A stretch of DNA of 64,000 nucleotides from CAXXXW01 sp963665555 (GCA_963665555.2 OY762308.1:1-64000); one strand, 5' to 3'; positions 44,818 to 53,608 are shown, numbered from the stretch's first letter. The notes: a model not told the origin generated them from the letters alone. A program made the numbers and translations.

Positions 44818-46350
44818 ATGCGCGCAAGCATCGGAAGTCTCGCGGCCGTCGCGCTGGCGGCCCTGCTCGTTCCGGCCGATGCGCGGGCCGACTCCCATTC
44901 CCCGGCGGCCCCGACCGCGGAGGCGCTGTCGGCGGAAATCCAGGCCATCAAGCGGGAGTACGAGGCGCGCATCCAGGCGCTCGAGGACCGGCTCTCGGCG
45001 ATGAAGGAGGAGCCGGAAGCCGCCGCGCCGGCGTCCGGGGGCCGCGCCGGGCCGGCGCCGGACAACACGTTCAATCCCGCCATCGGCGTCACGCTCGACG
45101 GGCGGTATACGCGGTTCTCGTCCGACCATTCGGAGATTCCGGGCTTCCCGCTCGGCCACGAGGCCGAACGGGGCGCCGAGGGCTTTTCCCTCGGCCACAG
45201 CGAGGTCGTCGTCTCCAGCAGCATCGACGACAAGTTTTACGGCGGCCTCACCCTCGGCCTCGACGCCCATCCGGGCGAGGCGGCGCAGGTCGAGCTGGAG
45301 GAGGCGTTCGTCCAGACCTCGCCGGGCGCCGGCCTGCCCGAGGGGATGCGGATCAAGGCCGGCCGCGCGCTGTGGACCTTCGGATACATGAACGAACTGC
45401 ACGCGCACGCGGACGATTTCGCGGACCGGCCGCTTCCCTACCGGGCCTTCCTCGACAACGCCTACAACGACGACGGCGTCGAGGTCTCGATGGTCCTGCC
45501 CACCGATGTCTACAGCGAGGTCGGCGCCGGGCTCTTCCGGGGCGACGACCTGCCGTTCGGCGGCGCCGGCGGCGCGACCGCGCGGTCCCTCTACGGGCGG
45601 ATCGGCGGCGACATCGGCCGCGACATCGCCTGGCGCCTCGGCGGCTACATGCTCCAGGGCAAGTCGAGCGACCGCGGCGGCGGGCATACCGCGCACGCCC
45701 ACAACGGGCACAACGGCGACGGGCACGACGACCACGACGACCACGACGACCACGACGACGACGAGCATGGCGAGGACATGCACGACGAGGACCGCCACGA
45801 CGACGACGAGCACGCCGAGGACGACCATTTCGACGACGACCACGCCGCGTTCTTCACCGGCGGCCTGTTCACCGGCAAGACGCGGCTCCACGGCATCGAC
45901 TTCCGCGTGACCATGGCCCCGACGGGCAACGCGCGGGAAAGCGAACTGATCCTCCAGGGCGAGTATTTCTGGCGCAGGGAGAACGGAACCTACGTGCTGG
46001 CGGAGGAAACCGCCGAGGCCGACGGGGACGAGCACCACGAGGAGGACGAGGAACACCACGGCGAACTCGCGACCGATTCCGTCGCGCGCGGCTGGTACGT
46101 CCAGGCGGTGTACAAGTTCGCGCGGAACTGGCGCGTCGGCGCGCGCTACGCGCGGCTTTCCCCGCCGGGCGACGCGGAGATCGAGCAGGATCCCCACGCG
46201 GTCGGCGTCATGGCCGACTGGACCAACAGCGAATTCGGGCGCGTCCGGCTGCAGTACAACCGCGAGGCGTTCGCCGAGGGCGAGACCGACTCCCAGCTCA
46301 TGCTGCAATACGTCATGAGCCTCGGCGCGCACGCCGCGCACAGCTTCTGA
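44818..46350 (+). CDS. Outer-membrane porin-like protein with His/Asp-rich loops
   Basis: This 510-residue protein has a signal peptide of about 24 residues, then a short coiled coil (EALSAEIQAIKREYEARIQALEDRLSAM) and a barrel-like region. Residues of about 287-342 form a loop of His and Asp repeats, coded by tandem 9-base units near 45727-45753, and a second His/Glu patch lies at 401-417. Such loops suggest zinc capture at the cell surface. It ends with Phe (AHSF). The Zur-box-like site and the following znuA and znuB suggest it is a zinc-starvation-induced porin; I do not recognise a named family. Confidence 0.82.
   Translation: MRASIGSLAAVALAALLVPADARADSHSPAAPTAEALSAEIQAIKREYEARIQALEDRLSAMKEEPEAAAPASGGRAGPAPDNTFNPAIGVTLDGRYTRFSSDHSEIPGFPLGHEAERGAEGFSLGHSEVVVSSSIDDKFYGGLTLGLDAHPGEAAQVELEEAFVQTSPGAGLPEGMRIKAGRALWTFGYMNELHAHADDFADRPLPYRAFLDNAYNDDGVEVSMVLPTDVYSEVGAGLFRGDDLPFGGAGGATARSLYGRIGGDIGRDIAWRLGGYMLQGKSSDRGGGHTAHAHNGHNGDGHDDHDDHDDHDDDEHGEDMHDEDRHDDDEHAEDDHFDDDHAAFFTGGLFTGKTRLHGIDFRVTMAPTGNARESELILQGEYFWRRENGTYVLAEETAEADGDEHHEEDEEHHGELATDSVARGWYVQAVYKFARNWRVGARYARLSPPGDAEIEQDPHAVGVMADWTNSEFGRVRLQYNREAFAEGETDSQLMLQYVMSLGAHAAHSF
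45727..45765 (+). repeat. His/Asp codon repeat in the porin gene
   Basis: Three tandem 9-base units GACGACCAC followed by GAC/GAG codons encode an Asp-Asp-His repeat in a surface loop. It is part of a longer low-complexity stretch from about 45680 to 45845. Confidence 0.8.
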
Positions 46351-46364
46351 GGCGGCGCGGCAAA

Positions 46365-47285
46365 ATGATTTCCCGGCTCCCGGTGGCGGCTCTCCTCGCC
46401 GCCGCCCTGGCGTCGGCGGCGCCGTTCGCGGCGTCCGCCGGCGCCAGGGTCTTCGCCTGCGAGCCGGAATGGGCCTCCCTGGCGGAGGAGATCGGCGGCG
46501 GGGATGTCGCCGTGTACTCGGCCACCCACGGGCGCCAGGACGCGCACCACATCCGCGCGCGGCCCAGCCTGATCGCGCAAGTGCGCCGCGCGGACATCCT
46601 GTTCTGCTCCGGCGCGGAACTCGAGGTCGGCTGGCTGCCGGTGCTGATGCGGCGCGGCGCCCGGCGCGTCGTGCAGCCCGGCCAGCCGGGGCACATCATG
46701 GCGGCCGAGCATGTCGAGGTGCTGGAGAAGCCGGAAAAGGTGGACCGGAGCCTGGGCGACATCCACCCGAGCGGCAATCCGCACGTGCATCTCGACCCGC
46801 GGAACATCGCGCGCCTCGCGGGCGTGCTGGCGGACCGGCTGGCGCTCGTCGATCCGGACAACGAGGCGGCCTACCGGGGCCGGCTCGCGTCGTTCCGGGA
46901 GCGATGGGCCGGCGCGATGGAGGGCTGGAGCGCCCGCGCCGAGGGCCTTCGCGGCATGAAGGTGGTCGTCCACCACAAGGCCTGGTCCTACCTGGTCCGC
47001 TGGGCCGGGCTGGAGCGGGTCGCGGTCCTGGAGCGGGTTCCGGGCGCGCCGCCGACGGCGCGCCACCTGCGGCGCGTGCTCCAGGGAACGCGCGCGGCCG
47101 AGGCGGCGGCGATCCTGCGCGCGCCCCACGAGCCGGCGGACGCGGCGGACTGGCTTTCCGGGAAGACGGGCGTCCCGGTCGTCGAACTTCCCTTCACGGT
47201 CGGCGGGCACGACGAGGCCGGCGACCTGTTCTCCCTGTTCGACGCCACGCTCGCGCTGCTGGAGAAGGCCCATAATCGATCCTGA
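46365..47285 (+). CDS. znuA: Zinc ABC transporter substrate-binding protein (ZnuA-like)
   Basis: This 306-residue periplasmic receptor has a signal peptide of about 26 residues. Cluster A-I motifs are ATHGRQDAHHIRARPSLIAQV, GNPHVHLDPRNIARLA, and KVVVHHKAWSYLVRWAG; the histidines in DAHH, PHVHLDP and VHHKA are likely zinc ligands. There is no long His-rich loop as in many ZnuA proteins; that function may have moved to the porin. ATG 46365 is 14 bases after the porin stop, so they form one operon. Confidence 0.9.
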   Translation: MISRLPVAALLAAALASAAPFAASAGARVFACEPEWASLAEEIGGGDVAVYSATHGRQDAHHIRARPSLIAQVRRADILFCSGAELEVGWLPVLMRRGARRVVQPGQPGHIMAAEHVEVLEKPEKVDRSLGDIHPSGNPHVHLDPRNIARLAGVLADRLALVDPDNEAAYRGRLASFRERWAGAMEGWSARAEGLRGMKVVVHHKAWSYLVRWAGLERVAVLERVPGAPPTARHLRRVLQGTRAAEAAAILRAPHEPADAADWLSGKTGVPVVELPFTVGGHDEAGDLFSLFDATLALLEKAHNRS

Positions 47286-48027
47286 ACTGCTGCGGATCGT
47301 AGGTCCGGCCTTCGCCGTCGGGCTTCTTGTCACGGCGGTCCACGCCCCCCTCGGGATCGAGGTGCTGAAGCGCGGCATCGTGTTCATCGACCTGGCGACG
47401 GCGCAGATCGTCGGCCTCGCGCTCGTCCTGCTCGGCCTTGTCCTGCACGACCCGTCGTGGCTGGCGCGGCAGTCCGCCTCCTTCGGCGCGGGCGTCTGCG
47501 TCGCCTTGTTCTTCCGCTGGATCGAGCGGAAGACGCCCAGGGAGCAGGAAGCCGTCATCGGAAGCTCGTTCATCGTCGCCGCGTCGCTGGCCCTGCTGGC
47601 GCTGGCCGACGACCCGCACGGGGGCGAGGAGTTGCGCCGCCTGCTTTCGGGCCAGATCCTGTTCGTCGGCTGGGGCGACATCGCCACCTTCCTGCCGGTC
47701 TACGGCCTGTTCGCGCTCGTCTGGATCGCCGTTCCGCGCGCGCGGGGCGGCGCCGGGTTCTTCGTGCTGTTCGCGCTGGCCATCACGGCGTCGGTGCAGC
47801 TGGTGGGCGTCTATGTGGTGTTCGCCAGCCTCATCCTGCCGGCGCTGGCGGCGCGCGCCGGCGAGGGTTACGCGCTTCGCCGGGCGTTCGCGAGCGGCGC
47901 GGCCGCCGTGGTCGTGGCGGTGCTCGCCTCGACCGCGCTGGACCTGCCGGCGGGCCCCTTCCTCGTCGTCTGCTACGCCGCCGCCGCCATCGCCGCGCGC
48001 CTCCTGTTCCGCCGCCGCGCCCCCTGA
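47272..48027 (+). CDS. znuB: Zinc ABC transporter permease (ZnuB-like), ATA start
   Basis: This 251-residue permease of the ABC-3 metal family has seven or so hydrophobic helices; VLKRGIVFIDLATAQIVGLAL and FLPVYGLFALVWI are visible. Family members carry about 25 residues before this segment, and the matching codons run back to 47272 but contain no ATG, GTG or TTG; ATA 47272 follows GGAGAAGG and gives a full first helix. The annotated alternative GTG 47362 would delete that helix. It overlaps znuA by 14 bases. No ATPase gene (znuC) follows. Confidence 0.75.
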   Translation: MIDPELLRIVGPAFAVGLLVTAVHAPLGIEVLKRGIVFIDLATAQIVGLALVLLGLVLHDPSWLARQSASFGAGVCVALFFRWIERKTPREQEAVIGSSFIVAASLALLALADDPHGGEELRRLLSGQILFVGWGDIATFLPVYGLFALVWIAVPRARGGAGFFVLFALAITASVQLVGVYVVFASLILPALAARAGEGYALRRAFASGAAAVVVAVLASTALDLPAGPFLVVCYAAAAIAARLLFRRRAP

Positions 48028-48141
48028 CCGCCGCCGCCCCGCAAGGCGCCGCCCCGAACGCCGTCGCCGGGATCGCCGCTTGCCGGATATGGGTCCCGCC
48101 GGCTAGGCTGGCCCGGACGATCGAGGGAAGGGAGCGCGCCG

Positions 48142-48963
48142 ATGACCGCCACCGCCGCCGCCGGGGAGCCGCCGCTCAAGGTGTACTGGCAGCCCGGCTG
48201 CTCCAGTTGCCTGAAGGCCAAGGAGTTCCTGATCGCCAACGGCCGGGCGTTCGTGTCCGTCAACGTGCTGGAGGACGAGGCGGGGTTCGCCGAACTCGCG
48301 GCGCTCGGCGTCAGGCTGGTGCCGATCGTCGCGCGCGGGTCCGACTGGGCCAACGGCGCGGTGTTCCGCGACGTGGCGCGGGTCGCCGGCTTCCCCTACG
48401 GCGAGCCGGAGATGCTGGCCCCGGCGGAGATGGTCCGGCGGCTCGACGCCATCCTGCGGGCCGCGCGCCGCCACGCGGCGCAGATCCCGGAAAGCGTCCT
48501 CGACACCGCGCCGGCCGGCCGGCCCCGCACCTACCGCCAGCTTGCCTACCATGTGTTCAACATCCCCGAAGTCTTCCTCGACCTCGTGGAGCGCGGCGCG
48601 CCCTACACCTACGAGGCGCTGCGGGCGATCCTGCCGCCGGGGATGGAGACGCGCGACGACCTGCTGGAGTACGGCGAGGCGGTGCGCCGCCGCGTCCTCG
48701 CCTGGTGGGAGCGCGACGGCGCGGCGACGGATTTCGCGGGCCCCGGCCGGGTCTATTACGGCGACGTGACGCTGCACGAGGTGCTGGAGCGCACCTGCTG
48801 GCACTCCGGCCAGCACGCGCGGCAGCTGATGCTGCTCCTCGATTCGCTGGGGATCGAGCCGGACGGCCCGCTGACGGAGGCGGATTTCGCCGGCCTGCCG
48901 ATGCCGCGCGAGGCCTGGGACAACGAAACCGCCTTCCAGGCCGCCGCCCCGGCGGGCGGGTAG
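48142..48963 (+). CDS. Glutaredoxin-DinB fusion protein
   Basis: This 273-residue protein has an N-terminal glutaredoxin-like domain with the CxxC Cys20-Cys23 in WQPGCSSCLKAKEFL, followed from about residue 120 by a DinB/YfiT-like four-helix domain with metal-binding His in AYHVFNIPE and HSGQHARQL. DinB-fold proteins often bind metal and act in thiol-dependent detoxification, so coupling to glutaredoxin fits. The precise substrate is unknown. It is convergent with the CoA-transferase gene, 12 bases away. Confidence 0.85.
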   Translation: MTATAAAGEPPLKVYWQPGCSSCLKAKEFLIANGRAFVSVNVLEDEAGFAELAALGVRLVPIVARGSDWANGAVFRDVARVAGFPYGEPEMLAPAEMVRRLDAILRAARRHAAQIPESVLDTAPAGRPRTYRQLAYHVFNIPEVFLDLVERGAPYTYEALRAILPPGMETRDDLLEYGEAVRRRVLAWWERDGAATDFAGPGRVYYGDVTLHEVLERTCWHSGQHARQLMLLLDSLGIEPDGPLTEADFAGLPMPREAWDNETAFQAAAPAGG

Positions 48964-48975
48964 CGCCTCCGCGCG

Positions 48976-49665
48976 TTACGCCCGTTCCCCGGCGCCCTGG
49001 CCTTCGAGCCTGACCACCCGGTCGACGTAGATCGACGGCGTGACGACGACCTCCGGGTCGAGCGCGCCGAGTTCGACGATTTCCCGCGCCTGGACGACGG
49101 TCAGGTCGGCCGCCGTCGCCATCGCCGGGCCGAAATTGCGCGCCGACTTGTTGTAGGTGAGGTTGCCCCAGCGGTCCGCGCGCTGCGCGAAAACGAAGGC
49201 GGCGTCGCCCTTCAGGGGATATTCCAGCACATGGACGCGCCCGTCGATCTCGCGGGTCTCCTTGCCCTCGGCCAGCCGCGTGCCGACGCCGGTGGGCGTG
49301 TAGAAGGCCCCGATCCCGGCCCCGGCGGCGCGGATGCGCTCCGACAGCGTGCCCTGGGGGAGCAGCTCCAGCTCCACCTTGCCGGCCGCCCACATCTCCT
49401 CGAACACCACCGAGCCGCCGGAGCGCGGATAGGAGCAGACGACCTTGCGCACGCGCCCGGCCGCCAGCAGGCCGCCGATGCCCTCCCGCCCGACGCCGGC
49501 GTTGTTGGAGACGATCGTGAGGTCCGTCGCGCCCTGCTCGCGCAGCGCGTTCAGCAGTTCGGTCGGCATCCCGGCGCCGCCGAAGCCGCCGACCAGCACG
49601 GTCGCGCCGTCGGCGATCCCCTCGACCGCGGCCGCGAAGCTCTCCACCGTCTTGTCGATCGCCAT
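48976..49665 (-). CDS. CoA-transferase subunit A
   Basis: This 229-residue protein is the A subunit of a heterodimeric CoA-transferase (SCOT/ScoA type). The N-terminal VLVGGFGGAGMPTELLNALREQG and the C-terminal DLTVVQAREIVELGALDPEVVVTP are typical. The catalytic Glu is on the B subunit, which is absent on both sides: the gene downstream is convergent, and that upstream is divergent. ATG 49665 follows GGGGAGGAC. It may work with a B subunit elsewhere. It ends with TAA. Confidence 0.9.
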   Translation of the reverse strand: MAIDKTVESFAAAVEGIADGATVLVGGFGGAGMPTELLNALREQGATDLTIVSNNAGVGREGIGGLLAAGRVRKVVCSYPRSGGSVVFEEMWAAGKVELELLPQGTLSERIRAAGAGIGAFYTPTGVGTRLAEGKETREIDGRVHVLEYPLKGDAAFVFAQRADRWGNLTYNKSARNFGPAMATAADLTVVQAREIVELGALDPEVVVTPSIYVDRVVRLEGQGAGERA

Positions 49666-49873
49666 CGCCCGTCCTCCCCGCCGGCCGGGCGGCCCCCCGC
49701 GCCGCCCGCGCGGTTGTACGGCGCGGCGGCCGGAGCGTCCAGCGCGGCGCGGCGCGCCGCCCGCCATCGCCATGGGGATGCTTCGCGCGGCGGCGCGCCC
49801 GCCCCTTGCCCGGCCGGCGCCGGGCGCCTAGCTTGCGCGCCGAAGGCGACACGACGGCACGGGGGAGTCCGAA

Positions 49874-51529
49874 ATGGCCAAGACCACCGGCGCGCAACTG
49901 ATGGCGCGCGAACTGAAGCGGCAGGGTGTCGAGTACATGTTCGGCGTCGTGGGCTTTCCCGTCCAGCCGATCGCGGCGGCGGCGATCGAGCACGGCATAA
50001 CCTATATCGGGATGCGGAACGAGCAGGCGGCCTCCTACGCCGCCCAGGCCGCCGGCTACCTGACGGGCCGGCCGGGGGCCTGCCTGGTGGTGTCGGGACC
50101 GGGCGTGGTGCACGGCCTCGCCGGGCTGGCCAACGCGCAGCAGAACTGCTGGCCGATGATCCTGATCGGCGGCGCCTCGCCGACCTACCAGAACGGCATG
50201 GGCGCCTTCCAGGAGGAGCGGCAGGTCCACATCGCGACGCCGTTCTGCAAATACGCCCACGCGGTGGAGCACGCCTGGCGCGTGCCGTTCTATGTCGAGC
50301 AGGCGGTGCGCCACTCGATCTTCGGGCGGCCGGGCGCGGTCTATCTCGACATGCCGGACGACATCATCCAGGCCGAGGTCGAGGAAGGGGACGCGGCGGC
50401 GGCCGCCCTCGTCCCGGAGCCGCCGCGCAGCGTCGCGCCGCAGGAGGATGTCGAGGCGGCGCTGGACGCGCTGGAAAGCGCCGAGCGGCCGCTGGTCGTG
50501 GTCGGCAAGGGCATGGCCTGGAGCCGGGCCGAGGACGAGGTGCGCGCCTTCGTCGAGCGCACGCAACTGCCCTTCCTCGCCTCGCCGATGGGCAAGGGCG
50601 TGATCGACGACAACCACCCGCTCTCCGTCGGCGCGGCGCGCAGCCACGCGCTGCGCGAGGCGGACGTGGTGTTCCTGATGGGCGCCCGGCTCAACTGGAT
50701 CATGCATTTCGGCCGCAAGCCGCGCTTCGCCGGGAATGTGCGCATCGTCCAGCTCGACATCGCGCACGAGGCGATCGGCAACAACGCGCCGGCCGAGGTC
50801 GCGCTGGTCGGCGACGGGCGCGCCATCGCCGCGCAGATGAACAAGGCGCTGGAGGGGCGGCAGTGGTTCTACCCGGCCGACACCGCCTGGCGCTCGGCGC
50901 TCAAGGAGAAGGCGGACGCCAACGCGGAACAGATCCGCCCGATGGTCGAGGACGAGTCCGCGCCCACCAACTACTACCGCGCGCTCAAGGACATCCGCGC
51001 CTGGGCGCCGGAGGACGCGGTGATCGTCGGCGAGGGCGCCAACACGATGGACATCGGCCGCACGCAGCTTCCCAACGCCGCGCCGCGGCTCAGGCTCGAC
51101 GCCGGCAGTTACGGCACGATGGGGATCGGCATGGGCTTCGCCATCGCCGCCGCCGTCGTCCACCGCGACCGGCCGATTATCTCGGTCTCCGGCGATTCGG
51201 CGCTCGGCTTCTCCGGCATGGAGATCGAGACGGCGTGCCGCTACAACCTGCCGATCAAGATCGTGGTGCTGAACAACGGCGGCATCGGCCGCGGCGTTCC
51301 GGAGTTCGCGGAGGGCGAGCAGATCCCGCCGTTCGCGCTCAGCATCGGCGCGCGCTACGACAAGATGATGGAGGCGTTCGGCGGCAAGGGCTTCTACTTG
51401 GAGGACCCGGCCGAACTGGCGGGCGCGCTGGAGGCGGCGCGGGCGCATGACGGCCCGGCGCTGGTGAACGTGCGCCTGCACCCGGCGGCCGGCCGCAAGC
51501 CGCAGCAGTTCGGCTGGCTCACCACCTGA
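49874..51529 (+). CDS. Oxalyl-CoA decarboxylase / 2-hydroxyacyl-CoA lyase family enzyme
   Basis: This 551-residue thiamine-diphosphate enzyme has the three-domain layout of the acetolactate synthase superfamily. YGxxG-like MFGVVGFPVQPIA opens it, GYLTGRPGACLVVSGPG contains the Glu-adjacent region, the central domain follows, and the ThDP motif is GDSALGFSGMEIETACRYNLP with NNGGIGRG. It resembles OXC and HACL: oxalyl-CoA to formyl-CoA, or cleavage of 2-hydroxyacyl-CoA. The adjacent CoA-transferase subunit, on the other strand, fits CoA-thioester chemistry. It follows the ribosome binding site GGGGGAG. Confidence 0.85.
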   Translation: MAKTTGAQLMARELKRQGVEYMFGVVGFPVQPIAAAAIEHGITYIGMRNEQAASYAAQAAGYLTGRPGACLVVSGPGVVHGLAGLANAQQNCWPMILIGGASPTYQNGMGAFQEERQVHIATPFCKYAHAVEHAWRVPFYVEQAVRHSIFGRPGAVYLDMPDDIIQAEVEEGDAAAAALVPEPPRSVAPQEDVEAALDALESAERPLVVVGKGMAWSRAEDEVRAFVERTQLPFLASPMGKGVIDDNHPLSVGAARSHALREADVVFLMGARLNWIMHFGRKPRFAGNVRIVQLDIAHEAIGNNAPAEVALVGDGRAIAAQMNKALEGRQWFYPADTAWRSALKEKADANAEQIRPMVEDESAPTNYYRALKDIRAWAPEDAVIVGEGANTMDIGRTQLPNAAPRLRLDAGSYGTMGIGMGFAIAAAVVHRDRPIISVSGDSALGFSGMEIETACRYNLPIKIVVLNNGGIGRGVPEFAEGEQIPPFALSIGARYDKMMEAFGGKGFYLEDPAELAGALEAARAHDGPALVNVRLHPAAGRKPQQFGWLTT

Positions 51530-51661
51530 GCCGGCCGGCGCGGGCCGCCGCCGCGTCCGGCCGATGCGATCGGGCGCGGCGTTCGCCTGGCGCGAATCGC
51601 ATATGCGTTGCGCCGGCTCGTCGGCCGGCGCTAGAATCCCGCGCATGGACGGGAGAGGGCC

Positions 51662-51925
51662 GTGAACGAGCTTGCCCCCGATACGCTGGCGATCCTGGGA
51701 ACGGTCGCGGGAAGCGCGATCGCGCTGTTCCTGGGCCTTCTGGGCCTCGCCACGATGGCGTGGCGCATGACCAGCCGGCTCGACGCGCGGATAGACTCCG
51801 AAAGGGCGGCGGCCGACGCCGACCGGCGCGCATTCCAGGCCGCGCAAGAGGATTTCCGCAAGGAGATGCAGCGCCTCGCGGAACGGCAATCCCGTGTCGA
51901 GGGGCGCATGAACCCGGCGGAATAG
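51662..51925 (+). CDS. Small membrane-anchored coiled-coil protein
   Basis: This 87-residue protein starts at GTG 51662 after GGGAGAGGG. It has one N-terminal transmembrane helix (TLAILGTVAGSAIALFLGLLGLATMAW) and a charged helix (DRRAFQAAQEDFRKEMQRLAERQSRVEGRM). No family is recognised. The layout (single helix plus coiled coil) is like that at 18981-19361, but without repeats. Confidence 0.65.
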   Translation: MNELAPDTLAILGTVAGSAIALFLGLLGLATMAWRMTSRLDARIDSERAAADADRRAFQAAQEDFRKEMQRLAERQSRVEGRMNPAE

Positions 51926-52027
51926 GGGGCGGCGGCCGGGGCGTCCGCGCTTTCTTGGCTTCCGCCCCTCCGGTCTGCTAGAATGGCGCTCCGTCCGGGC
52001 CAGAAACGCGTGGAAGGGGCCAGCCGC

Positions 52028-52501
52028 ATGTCCGACGCCAGCACCGCCGGGGCCGCCGCCGGCGACCCGAACTACCGAATCACCAACAACAACGCCATCG
52101 ACATGCATGTGGGGCGGCGGGTCCGAATGCGCCGGACCCTGCTCGGCATGAGCCAGGAGCAGCTGGGGGAGGCGCTGAACATCACCTTCCAGCAGGTGCA
52201 GAAATACGAGCGGGGCAGCAACCGGATCAGCGCGTCCCGGCTCTGGGACATCGGCCAGATCCTCGATGTGCCCGTCAGCTTCTTCTTCGAGGAGATGAGC
52301 GACGACACCAAGGAACTGTCGCCGCGCAAGATGAAGGCCGGCGAGGCGGCCGAGGCCGAGGCGGCGGAGACGCCGCTCGACCCGGTGGCGCGGCGCGAAA
52401 CGCTGGAGCTGGTGCGCGCCTACTACCGCATCCCGAACCCGACCGTGCGCAAGCGGATCGTCGAACTGACGAAGGCGCTCGGCGGCGCGCTCGCGCCGTA
52501 G
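52028..52501 (+). CDS. XRE-family transcriptional regulator
   Basis: This 157-residue regulator has a Cro/CI-type helix-turn-helix in residues of about 27-80 (HVGRRVRMRRTLLGMSQEQ, then NITFQQVQKYERGSNRISASRLWDIGQIL, then VPVSFFFEEM). The C-terminal part with RRETLELVRAYYRIPNPTVRKRI is characteristic of conserved alphaproteobacterial regulators of this type. Target genes are unknown. ATG 52028 was chosen over 51983 because it starts just before conserved sequence. A terminator follows. Confidence 0.85.
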   Translation: MSDASTAGAAAGDPNYRITNNNAIDMHVGRRVRMRRTLLGMSQEQLGEALNITFQQVQKYERGSNRISASRLWDIGQILDVPVSFFFEEMSDDTKELSPRKMKAGEAAEAEAAETPLDPVARRETLELVRAYYRIPNPTVRKRIVELTKALGGALAP

Positions 52502-52550
52502 CGGGCGGACGGGCCGGGCGCGCCCCGGCCTCCCGCCGGTCCCGCCGAAA

Positions 52551-52587
52551 GGAAAGCGGGCCGCCCCGAGGGACGGCCCGCCGTTTC
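52551..52587. terminator. Bidirectional terminator between XRE gene and OmpA-family gene
   Basis: A hairpin with arms GCGGGCCG(C)CCC and GGG(A)CGGCCCGC, flanked by GGAAA and TTTCC that can also pair, lies between the convergent genes. On the minus strand the stem is followed by the T-rich TTTCCTTTC. Confidence 0.6.
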
Positions 52588-52617
52588 CGCGTCCGCTTCC
52601 CCGGACCGGGGCAGGGG

Positions 52618-53502
52618 TCAGCGGCGCACGACGTCGATCTGGGCGCGGCGGTTCTTCGGCTCGCGCACGCCGTCGCCCGTCGGAACCTCGTTCCGGGCCT
52701 CGCCGTGGGCCTTGATCTCGATCTTGCCGGCGAGGTCCGTCGAACTGTTCTCGTCCAGGATTTCGGCGACCGCGAGCGCCCGTCGCTCGGCCAGCTTCAG
52801 GTTGTAGGCGGCGGGGCCGGAACGGTCGGTGAAGCCGCTCACGATCACCCGCGACGCCGAATGCGTGTCGATCGACAGCACCGCCTTGTTGACCGTCTTC
52901 TCCTCGGCCTTCGAGACCGCGCTGGAGTCGTGCTCGAACAGCACGACGTATTTCTCGTAGCGGCGCGGTCCGGGCTTCGGCTTCGGCGCCTCGACCTTCT
53001 TGGGCGGCGGCGGCGGCGTCAGCGCGGCCTTGAGCGCGCCGAGCGCGAACTCGAAATCGGCCCGGCATCCGGCGATATGGCCGGGCTGCAGGTCCTCCTC
53101 CTGCTCCTGCATCCAGCAGTCGTAGGAGGCCTGGGCGATCGCCGCCAGTTTGGGGAACTTCGCGGAGCCGGCCTCGAGGGACTCGTTCAGCTCGCGATAG
53201 GCGGCCTTCAGCGCGCCCTGGTGCTCCGCCGCGATCTTCCGCGCCTCCACCGGCTCCGGCGCGGGCGGGGCGCCGCCGCCGGCCGCCATCGCGCGGTCCG
53301 CGAAGGCGTCGGAATCCCTGAAGTCGCCCTCGGCGTACTCGGCCGCCGACAGCGAGATGTAGTTCTTGTACAGCGCCTTCTCGAACGGGGCTTCGCCCGA
53401 CGGGGCCTCCCGGGCCATTTCGAGCTGCTGTCCCGCGCAGCCGGCCAGCACGAACCCGGCCAGCCCCATTCCCGTCAGCGTCTTGAAAGTTCGCGCGAAC
53501 AT
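52618..53502 (-). CDS. OmpA-family lipoprotein
   Basis: This 294-residue protein has a lipobox LAGC with Cys22, a helical, charged N-terminal domain (about 35-160) with two cysteines, a Pro/Lys-rich linker near 165-180, and a C-terminal OmpA-like peptidoglycan-binding domain (VLFEHDSSAVSKAEEKTVNKA, VSGFTDRSGPAAYNLKLAERRALAV, NRRAQIDVV). It should tether the outer membrane to the cell wall. GGAGGGAAC precedes the ATG. Confidence 0.9.
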   Translation of the reverse strand: MFARTFKTLTGMGLAGFVLAGCAGQQLEMAREAPSGEAPFEKALYKNYISLSAAEYAEGDFRDSDAFADRAMAAGGGAPPAPEPVEARKIAAEHQGALKAAYRELNESLEAGSAKFPKLAAIAQASYDCWMQEQEEDLQPGHIAGCRADFEFALGALKAALTPPPPPKKVEAPKPKPGPRRYEKYVVLFEHDSSAVSKAEEKTVNKAVLSIDTHSASRVIVSGFTDRSGPAAYNLKLAERRALAVAEILDENSSTDLAGKIEIKAHGEARNEVPTGDGVREPKNRRAQIDVVRR

Positions 53503-53608
53503 GTTCCCTCCGGGTGCATGGTCCGACAGTGTTCCTTACCCGGCGAACCATACGGCCCGGGCGCGGCCCCGCGCAACGGGTTTCCGCGCCGGAAACCGAA
53601 ACCGCGAC

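Noticed and set aside
44782..44818. Longer start of the porin at 44782
   Set aside because: ATG 44818 has a strong ribosome binding site and a normal signal peptide; the extra 12 residues would spoil it.
45680..45845. CRISPR-like repeats in the porin gene
   Set aside because: The periodicity is a codon repeat for Asp and His inside a reading frame, with no spacers.
47362..48027. GTG 47362 as the znuB start
   Set aside because: It would remove the first membrane helix, whose codons continue in frame to 47272 after a ribosome binding site.
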